Shown: piece after piece, positions 50,519 through 60,600 of the stretch
Layout: every line of letters begins with the position of its first letter
How positions within the stretch are numbered: position 1 is the first letter of the stretch
Assembly: GCF_017163705.1 (NCBI RefSeq)
Contig: NZ_JAFIWB010000019.1
Coordinates: 1 to 64,000, forward strand
From: Xanthomonas bonasiae
GTDB taxonomy: Bacteria; Pseudomonadota; Gammaproteobacteria; Xanthomonadales; Xanthomonadaceae
Length of the DNA: 64,000 nucleotides
Direction: 5' to 3'
Notes under the pieces: generated by a model
Told to the model about the DNA's origin: nothing
The model's input: only the letters and a program-made list of their open reading frames with translations
Databases searched by the model: none
Program-made: the position numbers and the translations under genes

Positions 50519-51820
50519 TCAACTGAGGCGGATCCTGGGGCGCACCATGGCGTTGATGCGCTCTGCGACCCAGAGCAGCGCGGCGCGCGGAACGCCATGC
50601 AGCGAGACCTGGTGTTGGCGGTACAACCAGGCGTGGCTCAACTGTGCGAAGCGGCCCTTGATGAAGCGGGCCCGGAAGAACCCGAAGCGCCCTAGCGTTC
50701 CGAACGCGTTGTAGTCGCTGAGCGAGACCAAAGACCCCAGGTCACGGAAGCGGAACGCAGGTGGCCCCCTGCCTTCCAGCAGATACGCTGGAAGGTGCCT
50801 AGCCAGATGCAATGCCTGCTGGTTGGCGACCTGGGCTGTGGCCGGAAGTGGCCGCGCGGCGCCTTCCGGAATAAGGCTGGCGCAATCGCCCAACGCGAAT
50901 ATCCGCTGTTGTCCTTCGACCACCAAGTTGTCCGCAACGACAATCTGGCCAGCGCCATTCAACTGGAAACCGCTCTCGACAAGCGCGCTCGAAGCACGGA
51001 TCCCCGCTGCCCAAACCTTGAGCGGTGCCTCCACGCGTCCACCATCGGCAAGCGCGAATCCAGCGGCATCGGCGCTGACGACACGCACGCCGGTGCGTAC
51101 ATCCACTCCCAGCGCGCGCAACTGCGCGGTGGCGGAGGCAGCGACATCGTCCGGAAATGCGCCGAGGATGCGCGGTCCGCTCTCCAGAAGCGTCAAGCGC
51201 AGGCGCGTCTGGATGCCGTTCGCCCCATAGCCGGAGGCCAGGTCGATCATCCTGCTGAGCTCGGCGGCGAGTTCGACGCCGGTCGCGCCCCCACCGACGA
51301 TCGCGATCTGCACCTCGCCCACGCCCGAGAAGCTGCGCGCGACGTAGGCGCGCAGCCGCATGTTGAACGCATCGGCCTGCTGCTGCCCATCGATGAAGTG
51401 GCAGTACTGCATGACCCCGGGCGTGCCGAAGTCGTTTGCGCGGCTTCCGTACGCCAGGACGGCGACATCGAACGGGACATCGCGCGCCTTGGCGATCGTT
51501 TCGCCGGAGAGCACGAGCGGCGCCAGGCGCAGGCGCCGGCCTGGTGGATCGATGTGGTCGAGCTGCCCGGGCACATAGTCGAAATGGTGCGTCCTGGCAT
51601 GGGCGAGGAGCTGTACCTGCTGCTGGTAGATGTTCCACGTCCCGGCCGCGAACGTGTGCAGCATCGGCTTCCACACATGGGTCGGCTCGCGGTCGATCAG
51701 CAGGATCCTGGCCTTGCCGCGCTTGCCCAGTCGATGGCCCAGACGGGTGGCCAGCACCAGCCCGGCGATGCCAGCGCCGACGATGGCGATGCGCGGCAAC
51801 GATTCGGCGGTACCGGCCAT
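50519..51820 (-). CDS. NAD(P)/FAD-dependent oxidoreductase, NDH-2-like
   Basis: 433 residues. Two Rossmann motifs (IVGAGIAGLVLATRLG and IVGGGATGVELAAELSRM) and the FALGDCASL tail place it in the type II NADH dehydrogenase / disulphide-reductase-like family. The C-terminal segment (FRARFIKGRFAQLSHAWLYRQHQVSLHGVPRAALLWVAERIN) provides the amphipathic membrane anchor seen in NDH-2 enzymes that reduce quinone without pumping protons. Start overlaps the TetR stop by one base (TGATG), so it forms a coupled unit with the regulator. Confidence 0.85.
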   Translation of the reverse strand: MAGTAESLPRIAIVGAGIAGLVLATRLGHRLGKRGKARILLIDREPTHVWKPMLHTFAAGTWNIYQQQVQLLAHARTHHFDYVPGQLDHIDPPGRRLRLAPLVLSGETIAKARDVPFDVAVLAYGSRANDFGTPGVMQYCHFIDGQQQADAFNMRLRAYVARSFSGVGEVQIAIVGGGATGVELAAELSRMIDLASGYGANGIQTRLRLTLLESGPRILGAFPDDVAASATAQLRALGVDVRTGVRVVSADAAGFALADGGRVEAPLKVWAAGIRASSALVESGFQLNGAGQIVVADNLVVEGQQRIFALGDCASLIPEGAARPLPATAQVANQQALHLARHLPAYLLEGRGPPAFRFRDLGSLVSLSDYNAFGTLGRFGFFRARFIKGRFAQLSHAWLYRQHQVSLHGVPRAALLWVAERINAMVRPRIRLS

Positions 51821-52437
51821 CAGCGTTCTCCCAGGAGCAGTTGCACGATCTCGTTGACCAGGCGTACGGTCGCGGCCTGATCCCGATCAGGCTCTAATAA
51901 CGCCCGCATTGCCAGCCCCCGGAACAGGGTCGCGAGCATTCCGGTACGCAACTGCAATTCCTGCGCGTCGAGCCAGGCCGGAGCGCCGATGCGATCGACC
52001 AGCGCGGAGAACTGGCGCGCGATGGCTTGGTCGGTGCGATAGAGGATCCGTGCGATCGCCGGGTTCCTGGCGGCCTCCGCACCGAGTTCGAGCATCAGCC
52101 CGACGGTCGCCGGATCGCTGTTGCGTTCGACCACCTCCGCGGTGTGTCGGGTCAGGCGCGCGACCAGGTCGCCGCCGACACGATCCTGCTCCATCTTCAG
52201 CAGCAACTCGGCCATCTCGTCCCGCTCGCGCTCGGCGATCGCCTCGACGATGGCTTCCTTGTTGGCGAAGTAGTGGTAGATGTGGCCAGGGCTCATCCCG
52301 GCGACTTTCGAGATCCGCGCGATGCTGCTCCCGTGGAACCCCTCGCGGCGGAAGCACTCGGTCGCGGCATCGAGAACCTGGCGGCGCCGGAGTTCGCTTT
52401 TGTCGGACTCCTGCTGCTTAGGCGGCAATGTGGTCAT
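51820..52437 (-). CDS. TetR/AcrR-family transcriptional regulator
   Basis: 205 residues. The HTH is at about residues 15-60 (RRRQVLDAATECFRREGFHGSSIARISKVAGMSPGHIYHYFANKEAIVEAI). The C-terminal ligand domain resembles the BetI-like subgroup (DPATVGLMLELGAEAARNPAIARILYRTDQAI). It is the first gene of a unit with the NDH-2-like gene. The palindrome 46-67 bp upstream is its probable operator. Confidence 0.9.
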   Translation of the reverse strand: MTTLPPKQQESDKSELRRRQVLDAATECFRREGFHGSSIARISKVAGMSPGHIYHYFANKEAIVEAIAERERDEMAELLLKMEQDRVGGDLVARLTRHTAEVVERNSDPATVGLMLELGAEAARNPAIARILYRTDQAIARQFSALVDRIGAPAWLDAQELQLRTGMLATLFRGLAMRALLEPDRDQAATVRLVNEIVQLLLGER

Positions 52438-52482
52438 CGGTCTGCTCCTTGGGGGCCTGGGCTTACAGCGTTCTCGCGTAGT

Positions 52483-52504
52483 ATGTTCATACTAGAATGA
52501 ACAT
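52483..52504. promoter_or_regulatory. Palindromic operator for the TetR regulator
   Basis: ATGTTCAT (52483-52490) and ATGAACAT (52497-52504) are perfect inverted repeats with a six-base spacer, spaced as for a TetR dimer. It lies 46-67 bp upstream of the TetR start. Confidence 0.68.
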
Positions 52505-52853
52505 TCAATCTATTTTTCAGCAACGCGCCGATGGAGCCTGGATGGCGGAGCGCCATGCTGTCAGGCAACCAAGGAAACTCCCTAGGCGCTTGGAAAACGC
52601 CGGATGGTGCGTTTCGTAGACAAATACAGGCAAGAGCGCAGCCGTTCCATATCAAACGGGGTGTGAGTCACGCAATCCCCCGAGCGTTAGGGAATCTCCC
52701 GACAGCGCGCCGGGGCCACCCGGATTCTCGGTTCCCGTGGTGTGCACCACAGTTCGCGCTGCCTGCACGCGACGTGCAGCGCAAGTCGGAAGGATGCGAA
52801 CGACGCCCTGCGCAGGCAGGGAGACGCCGGATGCGTAACAGGGGACTGCCGTA
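52505..52853. other. Structured leader region before fhaC, no gene
   Basis: No gene is supported here; the open frame 52531-52854 has no recognisable content. Two hairpins stand out: CTGCACG-CGA-CGTGCAG (52763-52779) and CCCTGC-GCAG-GCAGGG (52806-52821). The latter is flanked by the copies GGATGCG/GACGCC and GACGCC/GGATGCG. It may be an RNA switch or attenuator of the fhaC-fhaB unit, but it matches no riboswitch class I can confirm. Confidence 0.35.
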
Positions 52854-54560
52854 GTGCCGTGGAAAAAAGCAACGTTCCGTGCCGTGCTGGCCGTAGGCGC
52901 CTGGGCAGGCTGTGCGCTGTCCGCCCAGGCCCAGGACCCGCCCACTACGCTGGACCGCCAGGAACAGCTGCGCCAGGCCGAGGAAGTGCAGCGCAAGCAG
53001 GAACAGGACCGGCAGGCGCCGTTTGCCGGCCCGCGTGAGGCCGTGGCTCCCGCCGACATGCGCAGCATCGCGCTGCCCACCGAAACCCTGTGCTTCCCGA
53101 TCCAGCGCATCCAGTTGGGCGGCGCCGGCGCCGATGGCGCGCGCTTCGCCTGGCTGTGGCTGTCCCTGCGTCAGTACCAGGGGCGCTGCATCGGCCGCGA
53201 GGGCATCGATCTGATCCGCCGCCGCGCGCTCGACCAGCTGGTCGCACGCGGCCTGGTCACCACCCGCATCGGCGTGCCCGAGCAGGACCTGTCCAGCGGC
53301 CGCCTGCGCTTCGAGCTGATGCCCGGCCGCTTGCGCCAGGTCCGCGTTGAGTCTGCCGATGGCCGTGCGTTCTGGCGCAGCGCCTTGCCGCTGCGGCCGG
53401 GCGACCTGGTCGACCTGCGCGCGATCGAGCAGGCCGTGGAGCAGTTCAAGCGGGTGCCCTCGCAGGACGCCAAGATCGACATCGCCCCGGGCGAGCAGCC
53501 TGGCGAATCGGACCTGGTGATCACCCTGCAGCACAGCCGGCGCTGGCGCAGCGTGCTCAACGCCGACGACTCCGGCGTGCGCGCCACCGGCCGTGCGCAG
53601 GGCGGGATCGACTTCGCGCTGGACGCGCCGCTGGGCATCAACGACCTGCTGTCGATCGGCTACAACCACGACCTGGTGGATCACGGTGCCGAGCGCGGCA
53701 CGCGCGGCAACAGCCTCAGCTACAGCGTGCCGTGGGGCTGGTGGACGTTCGCGCTGTCGCTGTCGTCCTACCGCTACCACCAGCGCGTGGACGGCTACCT
53801 GCAGAGCTTCCAGTCCAGCGGCGAATCCAACAGTGCCCAGCTCGACCTGCAGCGCGTCGTCCATCGCAACGGCAGCAGCAAGACCACCGCCGGCGTGGTC
53901 GTGGCCAAGCGCGAGGCGCGCAGCTACCTGGACGGCATCGAGATCGGCATCCAGCGCCGCCACACCACCAGCGCCGAGGCCTACCTCAGCCACCGCCGTT
54001 ACCTGGGACCGATGCAGCTGGACCTGCGCCTGGCGCACCGCCGCGGCACGCCCTGGTTCGACGGGCAATGGACCGGCTACGACCCGGCGGTGGGTTTCCC
54101 CAGCTTCCGCTACGGCGTCACCACGCTGGATGTGAGCACCGGGCTGCCGTTCAAGCTCGGCAGCATTGCCGCCAGCTGGGACAGCAGCCTGCATGCGCAG
54201 ACTGCCTCGCAGCTGCTGCTCGGCTCGGAGTTCATCAGCATCGGCGGGCGCTACAGCGTGCGCGGCTTCGATGGCGAACGCACCCTCGGCGCGGAACGCG
54301 GCGCGTACTGGCGCAACACGCTCAATCTGCCGGTGCAGCGCCTGGGCATCGTCCCGTACCTGGGCATGGATGCCGGCCGCATCGGTGGCCCCAGCGCCAG
54401 CGGGCAGGACGGACGCAGCCTGGTCGGCGCTTTCGTCGGCGTGCGCGGCGCGCGCGGCGGACTCAGCTGGGACGGCTTCGCCGGCTGGGATCTGCACGCA
54501 CCACGCGATTTCGATACCGCGCAGCCGGCCTACGGCGTGCGTGTGACCTATCAGTTCTGA
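52854..54560 (+). CDS. fhaC: Two-partner secretion transporter, FhaC/ShlB/HecB type
   Basis: 568 residues. Signal peptide to SAQAQ (MPWKKATFRAVLAVGAWAGCALSAQAQ), followed by a Gln/Glu-rich linker helix. The POTRA region is at about 75-220 (FPIQRIQLGG..., LTTRIGVPEQDLSSGRLRFELMPGRLRQVRV). The 16-strand barrel has the conserved loop-6 motif YSVRGFDGE (about residue 466). It exports the FhaB/CdiA-type protein encoded just downstream. The start is GTG at 52854. Confidence 0.9.
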   Translation: MPWKKATFRAVLAVGAWAGCALSAQAQDPPTTLDRQEQLRQAEEVQRKQEQDRQAPFAGPREAVAPADMRSIALPTETLCFPIQRIQLGGAGADGARFAWLWLSLRQYQGRCIGREGIDLIRRRALDQLVARGLVTTRIGVPEQDLSSGRLRFELMPGRLRQVRVESADGRAFWRSALPLRPGDLVDLRAIEQAVEQFKRVPSQDAKIDIAPGEQPGESDLVITLQHSRRWRSVLNADDSGVRATGRAQGGIDFALDAPLGINDLLSIGYNHDLVDHGAERGTRGNSLSYSVPWGWWTFALSLSSYRYHQRVDGYLQSFQSSGESNSAQLDLQRVVHRNGSSKTTAGVVVAKREARSYLDGIEIGIQRRHTTSAEAYLSHRRYLGPMQLDLRLAHRRGTPWFDGQWTGYDPAVGFPSFRYGVTTLDVSTGLPFKLGSIAASWDSSLHAQTASQLLLGSEFISIGGRYSVRGFDGERTLGAERGAYWRNTLNLPVQRLGIVPYLGMDAGRIGGPSASGQDGRSLVGAFVGVRGARGGLSWDGFAGWDLHAPRDFDTAQPAYGVRVTYQF

Positions 54561-54564
54561 CCCT

Positions 54565-54600
54565 GGGCCGCCGCTGGGCGGACCGGGTTTTTGTTTTTTT
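54565..54600 (+). terminator. Hairpin with T-run between fhaC and fhaB
   Basis: GGGCCGCC-GCT-GGGCGGACC (54565-54584) is followed by GGG and a T-rich tract TTTTTGTTTTTTT (54588-54600). It sits directly after the fhaC stop and before the fhaB start, so partial termination would set transporter-to-exoprotein ratio. Confidence 0.55.
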
Positions 54601-54627
54601 GAGCGCCCATGGCGCGACGAGAGAGAA

Positions 54628-57600
54628 ATGGCGATGGACAAGGATTCCGCTGGGATGGGCACCACGATGGCCGACCGCTTCAAGCGCGGCGTGGCGATGC
54701 TGCTGTGCTGCACCGTCACCTGGACCTCGTTGCCGCTCTACGCGCAGGTCGTGCCGGTCGCCAATCCAGGCGGGCAACAGCCGGGCCAGCAGGCGGCGGC
54801 CAACGGCGTGCCGGTGGTCGACATCGTCGCCCCCAACGCGCGCGGCGTCTCGCACAACCGCTATTCGCGCTTCGACGTCGGCAGCAACGGCCTGATCCTC
54901 AACAACAGCGCCAACATCTCCAAGACCGAACTCGGCGGCTACATCGCCGGCAACGACAACCTGAAGAACAGCGGTGCGGCCACGCTGATCCTCAACGAAG
55001 TCACCAGCACCGCCAGCCGCCTGCAGGGCTATACCGAAATCGCCGGGGCCAGGGCGCAGCTGGTGATCGCCAACCCGAACGGCATCAGCTGCGACGGCTG
55101 CGGCTTCCTCAACGCCTCGCGGGTCACCCTGGCCACCGGCACGCCGCAACTCGGCAGCGACGGTGCGTTGAACGGCTTCGGCATCACCGGCGGCGTGCTC
55201 AGCATCGGCAGCAATGGCCTGGACGCGTCCAACGTCGATCGCCTGGATCTGCTGTCGCGGCAGCTCAGCGTGGACGGCTCGGTGTGGGCCAAGGACCTGC
55301 TCGCCAGCACCGGCGCGCAGCGCATCGGCTACGACGGCATGCTGCTGGAGCTGCTGCCGGGCAGCGATGGCGCGGCGCCGTCGATCGGCATCGACGTGGC
55401 CTATCTCGGCGGCATGTACGCCGACCGCATCCGCCTGATCGCCACCGAAGCCGGCGTCGGCGTGGTCAGCCGCGGCACCCTGGCCGCGCAGAGCGGCAGC
55501 CTGCAGATCGACAGCGCCGGCCAGCTCAGCCTGAGCGGCACCACGGTCGCCCGCGACGACGTGGACCTGCGCGCCGCAGGCGCGTTGACCCAGCAGGGCA
55601 CGCTCGGTTCGCAGCAGGCCGGCGTGCGCCTGCGCGCCGCGCAATTGAGCCTGAGCGGCGACACCGTCGCCAGCGGTCTGCTCGACGCGCGCGCCAGCGG
55701 CAGTTTCGACCACAGCGGGCGCAGCAGCGCCGGCGCGATCAGCCTGTTCGGCTCCGAACTCGATGCCGGCGGCACGTTGTACAGCAGCGGCGCGTTGAGC
55801 CTGGACGCGAGCGGCACCCTGCGCAACAGCGGCGTGGCCTACGCCGGCGCTGCGCTGACGTTGCATGCCGGCGGCAGCTGGCTGCAGAGCGCCGGGACGT
55901 TGCAGAGCGGTGGCGCGATGAGCGTGCAGGCGGCACGGATCGATGCCGCCGGCACGCTCGATGCCAGTGCCGGCCTTGGCGTGCGCAGCGACGGCGACAT
56001 GCGCCTGTCCGGGTTGGTCCAGTCCTGGCAGGACGCCGCGCTGCAGGCCGGCGGCCGCCTCGACAACGCCGGCCAGCTCAGCGCCGGCGGCCGCGTGGAC
56101 ATCGCTGCGGCGGCGATCGGCAACCGCGCCAACGGCGTGCTGTCCGCCAGCGGCGACGTCGCCCTGGCGACCGCCGGTACGCTGGACAATGCCGGCACCG
56201 TGTACGCCGGGCGCGACCTGCGGATCGACGCGGCGGCCTTCGCGAATGACGGCAGCAGCTATGCCGGCCGCAATGCGGACATCGCCAGCAGCGGCGTCAC
56301 CCGCAGCCGCGGCAGCCTGGTCGCTGGCGATGCGCTAAGCGTGAACGCGGCGCAGTTCGCCAGCAGCGGCGAACTCGGCAGCCAGCGCGGCACCACCAGC
56401 CTGTACAGCCGCGGCGATCTCGCGCTCGACGGCGCCGTGGCGGCGAAGGGGGCGCTGACGGCGCAGGCCGCGGGCGACCTGCACCAGTCCGGCACGCTCA
56501 GCGCGGCCAGCGCGCAGCTGCAGGCGGGCGGCGACGCGTCGCTTGACGGCACGCTGAAGACCGACGGCGCGTTGCAACTGAGCGCCGACGGGCAACTGCG
56601 CAGTTCCGCCACGATCGCCGCGGGCGGCGACGCCGATCTGCATGCGCAAAGCGCGCTGCTGCAGGCCGGGCAGATCCAGTCCGGTGGCGCGCTGCGCCTG
56701 CAAGGCGCGGACATCGACCAGTCCGGCGTGCTCGACGCGGGCACCACGCTGTCCCTGCGCAGCGCCAACGCGATGCGCCTGGCCGGCACGCTGCAGGCAC
56801 GCGGCGACGTCGCGCTCGACAGCGCCGCAACGCTGCAGAACCAGGCGCAGGTGATCGCCGGGGGCGACCTGGCGGTGGCCGCCGGCAGCCTGGACAACGC
56901 CAGCGGTGCGGCCTTGTCGGCGAGCGGCGATGCCGCCATCGCCAGTGTCGCCGCACTGCGCAACGACGGCAGCCTGCATGCCGATGGCGCCCTGCGCCTG
57001 AGCGCCGGCAGCTTCGCCCAGGCCGAAACCGGCAAGGCCTATGGCGGCACGAGCCTCGACCTCGCCGCGACCGATGCGCTGGACAACCGTGGCGACCTGG
57101 TCGGCGGCGGCGACGTGCGCATCGCCGCCGGCAGCATCGCCAGCAGCGGCCAGCTCGGCAGCCAGCGCGGCGAGCTCGCGCTCGACAGCCGCGGCGATCT
57201 GAACCTGGATGGCGTCGTGGTAGCGGCCGGTGCGCTGCGCGCCGCCGCGCTCGGCGATGTGCAACAGCGTGGCGGCGTGCAGGCGCAATCGGCACAGTTG
57301 CAGGCCGGCCGCGATCTGACCCTGGCCGGCTCGCTGCGCAGCGCGACGACGCTGCAGCTGCAGGCGCAGCGCGCGTTGAACGTGGGCGGCCAGGCGGTCG
57401 CAGGCGGCGATCTGGGCATGCGCGGCGCTAGCGTCGCGCTCGGCCAGGACGCCGTGGTGCAGACCGCCACGGCGCTGCAGGTGGACGCGGGCACGATCGA
57501 CAGCCGCGGCGCGCTGGATGCCGGCACGGATCTGAGCCTGCGCAGCAGCGGCGCCCTCTCTCTGTCGGGCATCGCCCAGGGCGGGCGCGATGTCGCGCTG

Positions 57601-60600
57601 CAGGCGGATCAGGCGTTGGACAACCAGGCCCGCGTCTTCGCCGGCCGCGATCTGACCCTGAGCGCGGCCAGTGCGACCAATCGGGCGCAGGGCGAACTCT
57701 CGGCGCAGGCGGCGCTCGATGCCCACGTGCAAGGCGCACTCGACAACGACGGCACGCTGCAGGCCGGACAGGCGCTGACCCTGAGCGCAGGCAGCCTGCA
57801 GCAGAGCGGCCGTGCCTACGCCGGCGACACGCTGACCGTGCAGGTCGATGGCGCACTCGACAACCGCGGCGACCTGATCGCCAAGCGCGATGTGCGCGTG
57901 GCCGCCGGCAGCGTCGCCAGCAGCGGCCAGCTCGGCAGCCAGGATGGACAGCTGCTGGTCGATAGCCGTGGCGACGTACAGCTCGACGGCAGCCAGATCG
58001 CGGCGACCACGCTGCGCGTGCAGGCGGTCGGCGATCTGCAACAGCGCGGCACCACCAAGGCGCAGTCGCTGCAGTTGAGCGCCGGGCGCGATCTGAGCGT
58101 CGCCGGTTCGCTGCAAAGTGCCGCGGACCTGCAATTGCAGGGGCAGCGCGCGCTGAGTCTGGATGGCCAGGCCGTGGCCGGCGGCGCTGCGCAATTGAGC
58201 GCGGCGAGCATCGCCACCGGCGGCAACGCCGTATTGCAGAGCGCCGCGGCGATCACGCTCGACGGCGCGACGATCGACAGCCGCGGCGCACTCGATGCCG
58301 GCACCGATCTGCGCCTGCGCAGCCAGGGCCAGCTGACCCTGGCCGGCATCGCCCAAGGCGGCGGCGATGTCGTGCTGGACGCCGGCGCTGCGCTGGACAA
58401 CAGCGCCCAGGTCGTCGCCGGTCGCGATCTGCACCTGAGCGCTGCCAGTGCGGTCAACCGCGCCACCGGCACGTTGGCGGCGGCGGCCACGCTCGACCTG
58501 CGCGTCTCCGGCCTGCTCGACAACGCCGGCCGCCTGCGCGGCCAGAATTCCCTTCTGCTGCAGGCCGGCAGCTTCCAGCACAGCGGTGAGCTGTACGCGG
58601 GCCAGGCGCTGGATCTGCACAGCGCCGGCGCGCTGGACAACCGCGGCACGCTGATCGCCGGCGGCGACCTGCGTATCGACGCTGGCAGCCTCAGCAACAG
58701 CGGCCAGCTCGGTAGCGAGACCGGCCAGGTGACGCTGAGCAGCCAGGGCGACATGCAACTGGGCGGCAGCGTGATCGCCGCGCAGGCGCTGAGCGCCAGT
58801 GCGCTCGGCGATCTGCAGGTGGATGGCGCGCTCAAGGCGCAGTCGGCCACGCTCGCCGCCGGCCGCGACCTGAGCGTCGCCGGTGGCGCGCAGACCGCCG
58901 CCGCGCTGGAGCTGCAGGCGCAGCGCGCGCTGCGCGTCGATGGCCAGGCATTGGCCGGCGGCGACCTGCGCCTGAGCGGCGCCAGCATCGCCACCGGTAC
59001 GGCCGCCGTGCTGCAAGGCGCGGCGGCCGTGACCCTGCAAGGCGGCGCCATCGACAGCCGCGGCACGCTCGATGCCGGCACCGACCTGACCTTGCGCAGC
59101 GACGGCGCGCTGGCGATCGCCGGCGTGGCGCAGGCCAAGCGCGACATCGCGCTCGATGCCGGTGCAGCGCTGAGCACTACCGGCCAGATCGTGGCCGGCC
59201 GCGACCTGAGCGTCGCCGCGCACAGCATCGACAACGCCGCCAGCGGCACGCTGGCCGCGCAGGGCGCGCTGCAACTGGCCACGCCTGGTACGGTCAGCAA
59301 CGCCGGCAGCCTGCAGGCCGGCCAGGCCATGACTCTCGACGTCGGCACGCTGCAACACAGCGGCCAGGCCTACGCGGGCGATCGCCTGACGTTGCGCGCC
59401 AACGGCGCGGTGGACAACCAGGGCGACCTGATCGCCAAGCGCGATCTGCAGGTAGACGCCGCCAGCATCGCCAGCAGCGGCCAGCTCGGCAGCGAGACCG
59501 GCCAGGTCGCGCTGACCAGCCAGGGCGACCTGCGTCTGGGCGGCACCGTCGCCGCGGCGACGCAACTGAAGGCGCAGGCGCTGGGCGATCTGCTGCAGTC
59601 GGGCACGCTCAGCGCGCAAGTGCTGGACCTGCATGCCGGGCGCGATATCGCCATGACCGGCCAGGTCGCGGCCATGCAGTCGCTGCAGATCCAGGCGCAG
59701 CGCGACCTGCGCGTGGACGGGCAAGCCAACGCCGGCCAGGCCGCGTCGCTGAGCGCAGGCGCCGCATTGAGCACCGGTAGCCAGGCCGTGCTGCACAGTG
59801 CCGGCGCGCTCGCACTGACCGGCGCGCGCATCGACAGCCAGGGCACGCTGGATGCCGGCACCACGCTGGCGCTGACCAGCAGCGGCGATCTCGCGCTCGC
59901 CGGCATCGCCCAGGCCGCGACAACGCTGAACGTGAATGCCGGCGGCGCGCTGAGCAACGCCGCGCAGGTCGTGGCCGGCAGCGATCTGATAGTGAGCGCG
60001 GCCAGCGTCGACAACGCCGCCAATAGCCTGCTCGCCGCGCAGGGCGATGCGACGCTGACCGTGAGCGGCGCGCTGGACAACGCGGGTGCGCTACGCGCGC
60101 GCCAGCGCCTGCAACTGGATGTCGGCTCGCTGCAGCAGACCGGGCAGAGCTACGGCCTGCAGCGCCTGGGCCTGACCGCCAGCGGCGCCGTCGACAACCG
60201 CGGCGACCTGATCGCCGGCAGCGCGCTGCGCGTGGAAGCGGCCAGCGTCGCCAGCAGCGGCCAGCTCGGTAGCGAAAGCGGCGACGTGGCGCTGGTCAGC
60301 CATGGCGATCTCGCGCTGGGCGGTACGCTGGCCGCGGCCGGTGCGTTCAGTGCCCAAGCCGGCGGCGCACTGTCGCAGACCGGCGCGCTCAGCGCCGCGA
60401 GCACGCTGCAACTGCAGTCGCACGGCGACCTGACCGTGGCCGGCACGCTCTCGGCCAATCAGCTCACCCTGACCAGCGATGCCGCACTGCTCCAGCGCGG
60501 CACCGTCAACGGCAGCGACGTCGCCTTGCAGGCGCAGCGCATCGACAACGCCGGGCAGACCCTGTCCAGCGGCAACCTGAGCCTGCGCGGCGGCGACATC

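Noticed and set aside
52740-52853. The fhaC leader as a cyclic-di-GMP riboswitch
   Set aside because: The hairpins recall a regulatory RNA, but the conserved GGGCAAACC/GACGCAAAGCC-type core of that class is absent.
52531-52854. A 107-residue frame before fhaC
   Set aside because: It has no conserved segment, runs through the structured leader and ends at the fhaC start without a ribosome-binding site of its own.
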